DNA of 64,000 bases. Source: Pyrus communis. Taxonomy: Eukaryota > Streptophyta > Magnoliopsida > Rosales > Rosaceae. The stretch lies in assembly GCF_963583255.1 (NCBI RefSeq), contig NC_084806.1, positions 13,046,817 to 13,110,816 of the forward strand. The letters are read 5' to 3'. The notes under the pieces were generated by a model, which saw nothing but the letters and a program-made list of their open reading frames with translations, was not told where the DNA came from and did no database searches. A program made the translations under genes and the position numbers. How positions within the stretch are numbered: the first letter of the stretch is position 1; the number at the start of each line of letters is the position of its first letter. Below are positions 1 to 9,688 of the stretch, piece by piece.

Positions 1-1040
1 AGATGCTTGTTCTTGATCGATGTTATCAGAGTTGAGCCTTGTGTAGGGTTTTATAGTGCAGCGGCCAAAAGAATGGGAAACAAATGGGCGGTGGATATTT
101 TGGCAACATTGTGACACCCGTTCTCTTGTCCACACTCGGTGGTCTAAGGGACGATGTGCTAGGCAGTGATTTATGAGGTCACATTGTTCAAATGTTTCAA
201 CTAGAGGGACGACATTTGTATTGTAACTGCTCATGAGTTATGACTAGCCTCGCCGAAAGAGGGGTTTGTAGAAAGAAATTAATGTGTTATTGACACACAA
301 TGTTACTGTAGTGATATATCTTTGTGAAACAAGTCTATTCCTCTCTCGCAGTCATTACTTGCATTTGTTTGATAGCTTGGAGAGTTTTGTGGGCATTTGT
401 TGTTGTCTTTGTCCACATACATGCATGGTGGTTTAAGAGACGTGGCTCCCCAAACACAGCACAAAGAACAAGTCATAAATCTTATCACAATAATTTTTCA
501 AGGTTTAACTTCTCTAATATTTTCAGTAATGCAGCTAGATTATTGCATGCCCACCACAAAGAAATTCTAATTAGCACTATTGCATGCCCAACACAAAGAA
601 ATTCTAATTAGCACAAAGTTGAGCTTTATATTGCTGTGTTATGATTGTATATATATGTGTCTATTTTGGCACTTTGTTCTATATATCAGATTAATTAATA
701 TGTTTCAAAAAAATTATGGCAGTTGAGTGAAAATCGAAGCATAATTTTCATCAGCTTCCTTGTTATGTAGGTTTTGTTACAAGTGGTTTTGATTCGTTGT
801 TCATATAGCTGTTTAAGGTCCCTCTTGACATATGTAATTTTGCTTTTCTTTTAATAAGTTTACCTCATAGTCTCTTCACATGATAGCAATATTGGAATGA
901 GATTGATTGTGTGATTTTTTACTAGAACAAATTAAAAATTAAAGCATCAATCATTGATAAATAAGAAAAAGATGATTTTATTTTATTTTTTAATGATGAG
1001 AAGAGGATAGTCCAGAATACATCTTTACAAATAGAGCTTA
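1..1040. other. Intergenic, no gene recognised
   Basis: No convincing coding exon on either strand. The short open frames here have no recognisable domain and no coding-like composition. The only clear structure is the 37-bp direct duplication annotated separately. Confidence 0.5.
542..615. repeat. 37-bp direct tandem duplication
   Basis: Two adjacent copies of a 37-bp unit starting attgcatgccca. They differ at one base (ccacc versus ccaac) near the start of the unit. No function is evident. Confidence 0.8.
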
Positions 1041-1080
1041 CTAGAAAATACACCCGCGCGTTGATATGTGAACTGAACGC
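1041..1080 (-). mobile_element. Possible Helitron 3' terminus (minus strand)
   Basis: On the minus strand the sequence reads a CG-rich block (cgcgcgggt), then an AT-rich spacer, then CTAG followed by a host T. This is the layout of plant Helitron 3' ends. The hairpin in front of CTAG is imperfect. No matching 5' end was located, so the extent to the right is unknown. It could include the coiled-coil gene fragment at 1600-1941. Confidence 0.35.
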
Positions 1081-1599
1081 ATTAGGCATAACTTTATGAA
1101 TAAAACACATTTAACCTCAATAAATTCAAGATAATCAACAGAGGAACACATGAGTGAATGAGGTTGATAAGATAAGCAGCTTGTCTTTTATATACATTCA
1201 ACTGAACTGACATGTAAAGATTCAAAACCCAAAACTGCATAATTCATCATAAAATTCACATAATCGATTCGAGTGCTTCCATTGAACTCTAAGAGATCAG
1301 AACATCTTTTCAGCAATCGGGATAAAAATAAGTTCAAAATACAAACACATTTGCAATGAACGAAGACGAAACAACTGTAAGATCGAAAGCAAAAATGAAA
1401 TTGATCAATTCCTTTTTAGGAAAACTAATGAAAATTGTTTGAAAACTTTAAGTTTTAATGATAAGGACAAAGTAAAGGATAAAGTAAATAGTACCAGGAT
1501 TGACTTTTTAGTATAAAAATATGGTTTTTCATTAAATTAAATATTATTGTGGGCTTTTCATTAAAACACTCATTTTTTTTTTCGTCTCCTCTAATTTTT

Positions 1600-1941
1600 C
1601 AAGTATAGCCTTCTTTAAAGCTTCTACGTCATTTTCGGTTTCAACTGCTGTTTTCGGGTCACCAATTCATCTGATTGACCAGATCGACTGGCATCCAATG
1701 CGGTTTGTGCATTTTCGAGTTCATATCTCAAATTCCTTTCATTCTCTTCCATCTCATGATAACAAAAATCATAAATTTTCAGAAAGAGTGTTGGTCTCCA
1801 TTAACTATACTCAAGTCTCACCATTAGCTTCCTCTTCAACAAATCTGCTTCTTGAATTTTCTCTTGTATTTTATTTTCACACGATATTGCCCTTTCATAT
1901 GCAGCGTTCTCTTCCTGCAATGTCACCTCCCTCAACTGTGT
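1600..1941 (-). pseudogene. Coiled-coil gene fragment (two exon-like blocks)
   Basis: On the minus strand, 1941-1822 is a 40-codon open block bounded by an AG acceptor and a GT donor. It encodes a Glu/Lys/Gln-rich peptide of coiled-coil character. A second block, about 1757-1600, also reads as coiled coil (Glu, Asn, Arg, Leu rich) but loses frame once in its distal part. No start codon, stop or further exons were found. This looks like a stranded fragment of a coiled-coil protein gene, perhaps carried by the Helitron-like end at 1041. The parent gene is not recognised. Confidence 0.4.
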
Positions 1942-2214
1942 CTGTCCACAAATGCAAATGGGAACTATTAAGAAAGATTAAAACATCGCATTTTTGATAC
2001 TCCAAACCTAAACTACACAACTCCATAGCCAAAAATAAATGACTTAGATCAAAACGACATCGTTTGAGCCAAATCATTTATAAAAAAATAAAAAAATAAA
2101 AACAGATTCTTCTTCGTTATTCTTCTGCTGCGCAAACTCTGTAGCCACCGCAGCATATCACTCCTCTCCTCCGCCACAAGCCCAGACTGGGGTGCTCCTC
2201 GGAGGTCCTCACAG

Positions 2215-2953
2215 CTACTTCTCCAGGATTCCGGTACTTGAGTCATACTGAAAGTTGTAGTAGTTGACACCGGTGTAAACCCCATCGTCCATGTTGTATA
2301 TATTCTGTTTGCCATTAGTAAGCGTGTCGCGCTGAGTGTAGGAGAATGGGACATCGCACGCCCCTCTGGTTGCTAGCAGACTCACCTTCACCATAGTCAT
2401 TGGTGGCACAGTGACCTTGTACAGAGTCTCCACCACACTTCCCGATGTCTCAGTTTCCCCCCACTGGAATACTGCCCCAAACTCAGCCGACTCTTCGATT
2501 TTTCCATTTCCAATTAGAGGAACTCCGGCTTCGAAGGTGGTCTTGATGCCTAACTTGAGTGACACGTTTGTGTTCCAAACACTGCTCCTTGTGTTCTTAT
2601 ACGAGAGCTTCATTTCTACGGTGTTTTGTTCTTCTGTTCGGTTGAGGGCCTATCCGGTGGCCATGGTGACGACCGTTTGGTTATAGATCCTCGCATCAAG
2701 ACGCGGTAGTTGACATTGTAGATGCTTCTCGACACAACCACCTCTTCCAGTTCCAAGCGTGCCTCTTGGGTAATGGTGGGGACAGCAGCGTTGAGACAAT
2801 GATATTTCTTCTCGGTGGTGAGCCTCTTGCAAAATAAGTTGTTACCCAAGTTGCGGAGAGCCAAGAACTTACCGTCAACCTTGACAGGCAAAACAACATG
2901 TCCATGTTGTTCTCATTGTTATGAAGCTCTGAGTCTGCGCATATCCAGTTAGG
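2215..2953 (-). pseudogene. Amaranthin-lectin/aerolysin-like pseudogene, 3' part
   Basis: This minus-strand block carries the end of an amaranthin (agglutinin) domain followed by an aerolysin/natterin-like pore module, and ends at a TAG at 2217-2215. Recognisable stretches are the NLGNNLFCKRLT and SRSIYNVNY motifs and, in the aerolysin part, VTVPPMTMVKVS and VPFSYTQRDTLTNG. Lesions seen are a frameshift near 2887, another near 2700 and an in-frame TAG at 2652-2650. The last 132 codons are open. The block stops abruptly at 2953, next to the GCTTC target duplication of the copia element; the gene resumes at 8309. It is broken and unlikely to yield protein. Confidence 0.88.
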
Positions 2954-2958
2954 GCTTC

Positions 2959-3230
2959 TATTGGAAGAAGCATGTGTGCTGTTACAGACAGCACGGCAAG
3001 CATGTGTGCTGTTACAGACAGCACGGCAAGCATGGGTGCATGTTATTGCTGAATCTGGAAAGGAAAGACAGCAAGGTTGTGCATGTGATTGCTGACTCAT
3101 GGACACCAGGGAGGTTGCTGCATGTGTGCTTTTGCATCCGAAGCTTTCTTTGTATTGTGTATAAATATGCCTTCCCATAAGGCTTTCTATGATATGAAAT
3201 ATATTACAATTCAAATCAGAAAATTCAATA
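2959..3230 (+). repeat. 5' LTR of the copia element
   Basis: 272 bp beginning TATTGG and ending CAATA. It contains two near-identical 30-bp direct repeats (catgtgtgctgttacagaca core) near its start, and a probable TATA box (gtataaata, about 3159-3167). Confidence 0.95.
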
Positions 3231-3242
3231 TGGTATCAGAGC
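3231..3242 (+). other. Primer-binding site of the copia element
   Basis: TGGTATCAGAGC lies immediately after the 5' LTR. This is the classical plant copia site complementary to the 3' end of initiator methionine tRNA. Confidence 0.93.
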
Positions 3243-3258
3243 CAGGGGACGGGCCCGT

Positions 3259-3400
3259 ACTGCCACGTGATTGGGTGGGTCCCCATCGGCCCCGCGTGAT
3301 TGTCCACGTAGGCCAAAGATGCCACGTGTTTGGGTGGGTCCTCATTGGCCCCGCGTGATTGGGTGAGTCCCGACATGGCTCCACGTGGTTGCCGATGTGT
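3259..3400 (+). repeat. 59-bp tandem repeat in the copia leader, CACGTG-rich
   Basis: Two full copies and a partial third with 59-bp period, each carrying a ccacgtg core followed in full copies by ttgggtgggtcc. It lies between the first primer-binding site and the internal LTR-like block. Confidence 0.7.
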
Positions 3401-3446
3401 GGAAATTCACGTGTAACCCATAAGTGGGGTCTCACGTGCGGGGGAG

Positions 3447-3640
3447 TGTTGGAACCCCCAGTCCCACATCGGACAGAGGGAGAAGAGAAGAGTGCTTTAA
3501 ATAGAAATACCCCTCTCTAATTAACACCGAGGCCTTTTGTGATAAAACCCCACACCTGAGGATTGTGCAGGTGGTTAAGTGGGGACAGTATCGGTGTTGT
3601 TGGAGTGGGCCCTCGGCCCGTCGACCTGAAAATTTCCACA
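3447..3640 (+). repeat. LTR-like block inside the copia leader
   Basis: 194 bp running TGTTGGAA...TTTCCACA. It is preceded directly by a purine tract (ggggga g, 3440-3446) and followed directly by a second TGGTATCAGAGC primer-binding site. It is unrelated in sequence to the 272-bp terminal LTRs. The layout (polypurine tract, LTR, primer-binding site) is that of an LTR from another short element, perhaps TRIM-like, trapped in the leader. Confidence 0.65.
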
Positions 3641-3652
3641 TGGTATCAGAGC
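3641..3652 (+). other. Second primer-binding site
   Basis: A second TGGTATCAGAGC, 410 bp downstream of the first and abutting the LTR-like block. The gag start codon is 56 bp further on. Confidence 0.8.
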
Positions 3653-3707
3653 AGGAAAAATAACCTGCTTCTGCATTTCTTCCAGCTGATCGTATTCCAT
3701 CTCCGAC

Positions 3708-6700
3708 ATGACGGAAGAGAATTCTTATTCGTTTGGAGATGAAAATTCCCAGATACCTTCCTCCTCAACCGTGTCTGAGGTGGATGTCAATCCAAATCAA
3801 AGATTAAGCTCGGTCTTGTTAAATGAGTTTAATTACTTACCTTGGTCGAGAGCAGTGAGTTTTGCACTAGGTGGAAGGTCCAAGCTAGGGTTCATAAATG
3901 GAAGCATCGAAGTTCCTGATGTTTCTTCACCAACTTATGAAATATGGCTTTGCAAGGATCAGCTAGTTATGTCATGGCTCCTAAATTCCATGGAACGTAA
4001 ACTAGCTGAAATATTCAGTTATTCTGAATCATCATTCAAACTATGGGAGACAGTCAAGGAGATGTATGGCAGCCAGAACAATGCTGCACGTGTGTTTCAA
4101 TTGAAGAAGAACATTTCCAACATACAACAAGAAGGAAAGCCCTTTGTTCAACTTCTAGGCAGCATGAAGAGCATGTGGAATGAGCTGGAAATGTATTGGC
4201 CTCACACAACTGAGGCATCTTTACTACTAAAAAGGGCAGAAGAAGACAAGATATTCCAACTCTTGTCAAGTCTCGATTCAGGATATGAAGACCTACGAAG
4301 CCACATACTCATGAACCCCGAACTACCTTCCTTCACCAGCGTATGTGCAACAATCCAACGTGAAGAAGTACGAAGGAAAGTCATGAACACTGGCACAAAG
4401 ACCAGTGTAACTGAAGCAAGGGCTTATCTAGCCAACGAAAGAAAATACAAAGTGAAGAATCCACACTTAAAGTGCCAACACTGCAACTATACTGGTCACG
4501 TTAAGGAGACATGCTGGATTTTACATCCAGAATTAAAGCCAGAGTTCATGAAGGATAACAAGGGCTCACAAAGACTGAACCGTGCACCACATAGAGCCAA
4601 CAATGCAACTACCTCAACCTCTCATAGGTCTGATGCACTCAAGAGCTTCACTGCAAATCCAGCTGCACTCATAAATGAATTTGCAGTGTATCTTCAAAGC
4701 AAGAAAGAAAGGATTAAGAGTGACCAAACGGTCGGCTTTGAAGATGGAAATTCAATAGCTTTGCTAGGTAAGTTTGCTGGATTTCTGACAGAAACACAAC
4801 ACATGGCCCAAGATGACATGCAAGGTATCATGACTGCTTTTAAAACTGCTCTTAATGTAAATATGATGCATGATTTGTGGATTGTTGATTCGGGTGCCAC
4901 AGATCATATGACCAACCATGTTTCTAAGTTTCACAAGTTTGAAAAATTTTCAAAACCGTCTCAAGTCTCAACTGCCAATGGTGAGAGTTCTAAGGTTTTA
5001 GGGAAGGGAAATATCAACTTAATATCGGACAAAATTGAGTCAGTAGCCTTATTTGTTCCTTCTTTTCCATTTCAACTTCTATCTGTGGGAAAAATCACCA
5101 ATACCTTAAATTGTTTGGCCATTTTCTCTCCTCACAATGTCATTTTTCAGGATTGCCTCACCAAGAAGACGATTGGTGAAGGGTTTTACCTAGATGGCCT
5201 CTATTACATATCAAAAAACAGTCCTAGAGGATTTCAAGCCAAGTCCAGTCCATCCCAAGATAGTCAATTGTGACATCAACGTTTAGCTCATCCTTCCCAA
5301 CCTGTTTTGTCTTCCTTGTTTCCAAACTTAGAGAATGATTTAATTTCGTGTGAAACATGTCATTTGTCTAAAGCCACCAGATTGTCTTTTACCTCATCCT
5401 TATCTAGGACTAGTAAAGTTTTCGAACTAGTTCACTCAGATGTATGGGGACCAACGTTTGAATCTTTTGATGGTTATAAGTATTATGTAACTTTTGTCGA
5501 TGATTTCTCTAGAGCCACATGGTTGTACCTTTTAAAGTCTAAGAGTGAAGTGATTGAAGTTTTTAAGGATTTTCACAATCTTGTTAAGAATCATTTTTCC
5601 TCTCAAATTCAAACCTTAAGATCTGACAATGACACCGAATATATGTCCCATATCATGTCATTATATTTGAGCAAGCATGGTATCATGCATCAAACAAGTT
5701 GTGTCGGCACACCTCAACAAAATGGTGTAGCTGAAAGGAAAAATCGTGACATTCTGGAAAAAACGAGAGCATTAATGTTACAAATGAACGTACCAAAGAG
5801 ATTTTGGTCACAAGGAGTCATGGCGGCTGTGTACATCATCAATAGACTTCCTAGCCGAGTCTTGGGGTTTAAATCTCCACTTGAAGTCATGAAAGGAAGA
5901 AAAATCGACCTTTCACATCTTAGAGTCTTTGGTTGTGTCTGTTTTGTTCATATACAGTCACACCATCGAGATAAGTTGGACCCTAGAGCTCTCAAATGTA
6001 TTTTTCTTGGTTATTCATCAACACAAAAAGGATATAAGTGCTATGATCCTCAACTAAGAAAAATAATTGTATCTAAAGATGTACGATTGCATGAAGCTAA
6101 CCTTTTTTTCAGCAAATCACATGAAGCCACAAGTCAGGGGGAGTGCATCTTAGACCTAATTCCTCTACCAAGAATCTGTACTTCTACACCTCCCATTGAA
6201 GTCAATAATGAAGGTACTCATCCTGATAATTCTGTGCATGATGATGACTCGGTGCATGATGATGACAACGGCAACATAGAAAATCCTCAAAGTGTGGATG
6301 ACAATTTGAACGAGGATGAGACAAACCTCCTAGTACCTCGACGCAATCCTCGGCGTGATAGACAACCTCCCACAAGGTTTCAAGATTTTGTCACATATAA
6401 ACCGAGCCATCCAATTTCAAATTGCGTGTCGTATCAAAAGGTAACTCCATCTCATGCTGCCTTTCTTAACAACATTTCAAGTCACAGTGAGCCTCAAAAC
6501 TTTTATGAGGCTAATAATCAAGTTGTGTGGAAAGAAGCAATGAGAGATGAACTCAAAGCACTAGACCAACACAAAACCTGGAGCATCACCAAACTTCCAC
6601 AAGGAAAAAAAGCAGTGGGCTGTAAGTGGATCTATAAGATCAGGTTTAATTCTGATGGTTCGATTGAGAGGCATAAAGCCAGGCTGGTGGCTTGAGGATT

Positions 6701-8024
6701 CACTCAAACATTTGAGGTCGATTACAAGGAAACATTTGCTCCTGTTGCAAAAATGAACTCAGTAAGGGTTCTATTGTCTGTTGCCGTCAATAAAGGTTGG
6801 TCTATGTATCAAATGGACGTGAAGAACGCCTTTCTACATGGTGATCTTGAAGAAGAAGTCTATATGAGATTGCCACCAGGACACCCTCAAAGCCAAGAGC
6901 CTAATTTGGTGTGTAAGTTACATAAGTCAATTTATGGACTGAAGCAATCACCACGTGCTTGGTATGCAAAACTAAGTACCGTTCTTCATAGCATTGGTTT
7001 CAAAAGGAGTAATGCAGATTCATCATTATTTGTTCGCACAAAAGCTGCAAGCAAATTAGTTGTGCTGATATATGTGGATGACTTAATAATTACAGGTGAT
7101 AATGCTGCTGAAATCACCACACTCAAACAGTCACTTCAACAACAATTTGCGGTTAAAGATCTTGGGGTGTTGAAGTATTTTCTTGGAATCGAAATGACAT
7201 CTTCTTACAAGGGACTATTTCTTAATCAACGAAAGTACGTCATGGACCTACTTAAAGATGCCAATATGAGTGATGCCAAGCCTGCACTTACCCCTCTTGA
7301 TAGCAAGCTCAAGCTTGACTTGGGAGGCACGCCACTCTCGGATATCAGCTTATATCAAAGGCTTGTCGGCAAGCTGATCTACCTAACGATCACCAGACCA
7401 GACATCTCACATTCAATAAGTATTGCCAGTCAGTTCATGCACTCTCCCACCATCGAGCATCTGAACCTTGTCAAAAGAATCTTACGTTACTTAAAAGGGT
7501 CTGTTGGTCGTGGCATCCTCATGGCAAAGAATGACAACACTCAAATCATGGGGTACTGTGATGCTGATTGGGCAGGAAACGCAATCGATCGCAAGTCCAC
7601 CACTGGTTATTGTACCTTTGTTGGTGGAAACCTGGTCACGTGGAAGAGCAAGAAACAAACTGTCATCGCTAGATCAAGTGCCGAAGCTGAATATCGTGCA
7701 ATGGCCTCAACCTCGTGTGAGCTGATATGGCTAAAAGGACTTTTATGTGACTTAGGTGTGTTCACAGCTCAACCAATGACCTTATTTTGTGACAACCAGG
7801 CTGCCATGCACATAGCATCAAACCCCGTCTTTCACGAGAGGACGAAGCATATTGAAGTCGACTGTCACTATGTCCGTGAACAAGTACAGTCGCAGGTGAT
7901 TCAGACACATTATGTAAAAAGCTTCGATCAGCTGGCTGATATATTCACCAAACCTCTGGCTTCTCATCAGTTTCAAAGACTCCTCTCCAAGCTTGGATCC
8001 ATCAACCTACTGGATCCAGCTTGA
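3708..8024 (+). pseudogene. Copia gag-pol polyprotein, two premature TGA codons
   Basis: One reading frame of 1438 sense-codon positions encodes all domains. The gag core comes first, then a CX2CX4HX4C zinc knuckle (from 4473), then a protease DSGA site (4887). The integrase catalytic triad is D at 5439, D at 5625 and E at 5733, with 35 residues between the last two. Reverse transcriptase has YVDD at 7071-7082. RNase H has its DADWAG motif and ends near the ADIFTKPLA signature. The frame is interrupted only by TGA at 5271-5273, just before the integrase HHCC finger, and TGA at 6693-6695, at the start of the reverse transcriptase. Both are single-base nonsense changes if the family residues there are Trp and Arg. 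No frameshift was seen. Confidence 0.93.
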
Positions 8025-8031
8025 GGGGGAG
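8021..8031 (+). other. Polypurine tract of the copia element
   Basis: ttgagggggag directly precedes the 3' LTR, as expected for the plus-strand primer. Confidence 0.85.
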
Positions 8032-8303
8032 TATTGGAAGAAGCATGTGTGCTGTTACAGACAGCACGGCAAACATGTGTGCTGTTACAGACAGCATGGC
8101 AAGCATGGGTGCATGTTATTGCTGAATCTGGAAAGGAAAAACAGCAAGGTTGTGCATGTGATTGCTGACTCATAGACAACAGAGAGGTTGCTGCATGTGT
8201 GCTTTTGCATCCGAAGCTTTCTTTGTATTGTGTATAAATATGCCTTCCCATAAGGCTTTCTATGATATGAAATATATTACAATTCAAATCAGAAAATTCA
8301 ATA
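8032..8303 (+). repeat. 3' LTR of the copia element
   Basis: 272 bp, same ends as the 5' LTR. It differs from it at six positions by eye, all in the first 170 bp. It is followed by the GCTTC target duplication. Confidence 0.95.
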
Positions 8304-8308
8304 GCTTC

Positions 8309-8917
8309 GCCTCCAGAATGTTCCATGGCGATAGGATTTAATGCGAATGCTTCCGTCCCCGGTTTGGAAGACCTCATTCCCCACCGTGGGATCTCCAATG
8401 TCATCGGACGAGAACTGCAAGTAAGGGTACCCCTCAATCCACTGCGCTGAGGTACTTCCCGTTGTCGCCCTTGAGGGCTATATGTTTGGGCAAAACCAAC
8501 AGCGACTCCCAATCAACGATCAAGCACACATCGCACAAGTCGTTGTCGGGTGTTTCACTTCCTGCAAATAAGCAGGACTCGTAGGGCGGGCCAGTGCGCC
8601 ATAAGCATGCATAGTTCCGGAGCTGGACGTGACGTAAACTGACGCCTTGAGCAGGATCATGTTCGTCCACGTAGACTGGCTCGAACAAGGTGCATGACCA
8701 TTTGGATTCATCCGCCTGGGGTTCGTCAGCGCCGGCAACAATCCAATGATGGGTTTGCGACCACCTGACCCAGTATTTATTGTTGTAGCAGCACCTTATG
8801 TGCACCAGTCCCTTGCTAGCTCCACTACTTTTTGCCATCTCCACTTGGAGCTTTGCGTACGGCTTCACAACCTCTTGTCCGGAAAATTTGAGAAAGCCAT
8901 GGATCTGCACATCTTCC
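8309..8917 (-). pseudogene. Amaranthin-lectin pseudogene, middle part
   Basis: A minus-strand block of about 200 codons with strong amaranthin (agglutinin) domain character: motifs HGFLKFSGQEV, CCYNNKYWVRWSQ, HHWIVAGADEP, DWESLLVLP and KGDNGKYLSA. It holds most of a first amaranthin domain and the beginning of a second. A frameshift near 8435 breaks the second domain, whose coding continues in another frame to the copia insertion at 8308. Its 5' edge is the TTA target duplication (8918-8920) of the Harbinger element. Going on from the 13397-13463 fragment there is also a 1-nt frame change at that junction. Confidence 0.88.
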
Positions 8918-9173
8918 TTAGAGCAACTCCACCCCTATCCACTTTGCGCAAGCACCCAGCCCATTTATCCACTTAATTGAACAGTAATAGACCCAATGAA
9001 CAGTAATAGGCTAAAGCATCTCCACCCCAAAAAAAATGTGCTGGCACCTAATCTAAAAATGCGCTGGCACAAACGATCTCCACCCCTACAAAATGCGCTG
9101 GCACCCAGTCCATTTAAAATATTAAATAATTTTTTTATAAAATAATAAAAAAAAATAGTTTTAATTTCGGTTA

Positions 9174-9560
9174 GGATTTTTAACCAATCTCGTCACGCCA
9201 CGTGTCATTATCCGAACGTACTATTTTTTGAATAGATTTCCGCTAAGATTTTCAACCAATCCTGACAATCCACGTGTCACTTCCTGTTTACAATAATTTA
9301 GGCAAGATTTCGATAAGATTTTTAACCAATCTCGTCACGCCACGTGTCATTATCTGAACGTACTATTTTTTTAATAGATTTCCGCTAAGATTTTCAACCA
9401 ATCCTGACAATCCACGTGTCACTTCCTGTTTACAATAATTTAGGCAAGATTTCGATAAGATTTTTAACCAATCTCGTCACGCCACGTGTCATTATCCGAA
9501 CGTACTATTTTTTGAATAGATTTTCGCTAAGATTTTCAACCAATCACGTAGTGCCACGTG
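9174..9560 (+). repeat. 142-bp tandem repeat with CACGTG elements
   Basis: Almost three copies with 142-bp period (taaccaat at 9181, 9323 and 9465). Each copy has gccacgtgtcatt and tccacgtgtcac motifs; a final gccacgtggcatt lies at about 9551. In all there are six G-box cores, five of them ACGTGTC (ABRE-like). They stand 130-490 bp upstream of the transposase ATG, so a promoter role is possible. Confidence 0.85.
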
Positions 9561-9594
9561 GCATTGTCCAGAACCTCATCTTCTTTTTTTTTGT

Positions 9595-9604
9595 CCATAT
9601 AAAC
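9595..9604 (+). promoter_or_regulatory. Probable TATA box of the transposase gene
   Basis: catataaacc lies about 90 bp before the transposase ATG and just after the G-box repeats. Position and sequence fit a plant TATA box; no other support. Confidence 0.5.
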
Positions 9605-9688
9605 CCTACATCCATCCTCACACTAAACTCAATCCTTTTTTTTAGCTCAGAATTCTTCTTTATCGTTTTCAAATCTTGAGTTCTTACA

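Larger units (their letters stand above)
2959..8303 (+). mobile_element. Ty1/copia LTR retrotransposon, nearly intact
   Basis: The element is 5345 bp with 272-bp LTRs (TATTGG...CAATA) and a perfect 5-bp target duplication GCTTC at 2954-2958 and 8304-8308. A primer-binding site matching the initiator-Met tRNA 3' end follows the 5' LTR, and a polypurine tract precedes the 3' LTR. Domain order is gag, protease, integrase, reverse transcriptase, RNase H, which defines copia. The LTRs differ at six positions by eye (2.2%), five of them transitions. Using 1.3e-8 substitutions/site/year, an assumed and uncalibrated rate, insertion is about 0.8-0.9 My old. It sits inside a minus-strand lectin/aerolysin gene. 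Confidence 0.95.

Noticed and set aside
303..611. Overlapping short frames on both strands
   Set aside because: No domain, no splice context, frames overlap in opposite directions; the region also contains a tandem duplication.
1698..1997. 99-codon plus-strand frame
   Set aside because: It is the shadow of the minus-strand coiled-coil exons at 1600-1941, whose composition and splice sites are better supported.
2696..3214. 172-codon minus-strand frame with Ser/Cys/His repeats
   Set aside because: It crosses the boundary between the lectin pseudogene and the copia LTR; the repeats are the LTR tandem repeat read in an arbitrary frame. The same applies to the frame at 7973-8512.
3447..3640. Cassandra-type TRIM with an embedded 5S gene
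   Set aside because: The block shares general TRIM-like features (cccacatcgg, gaggccttttg), but I could not see an intact 5S promoter or 5S sequence in it.
5307..8024. Separate genes for integrase and reverse transcriptase
   Set aside because: They are in the same frame as gag, separated only by TGA codons; they belong to one polyprotein.
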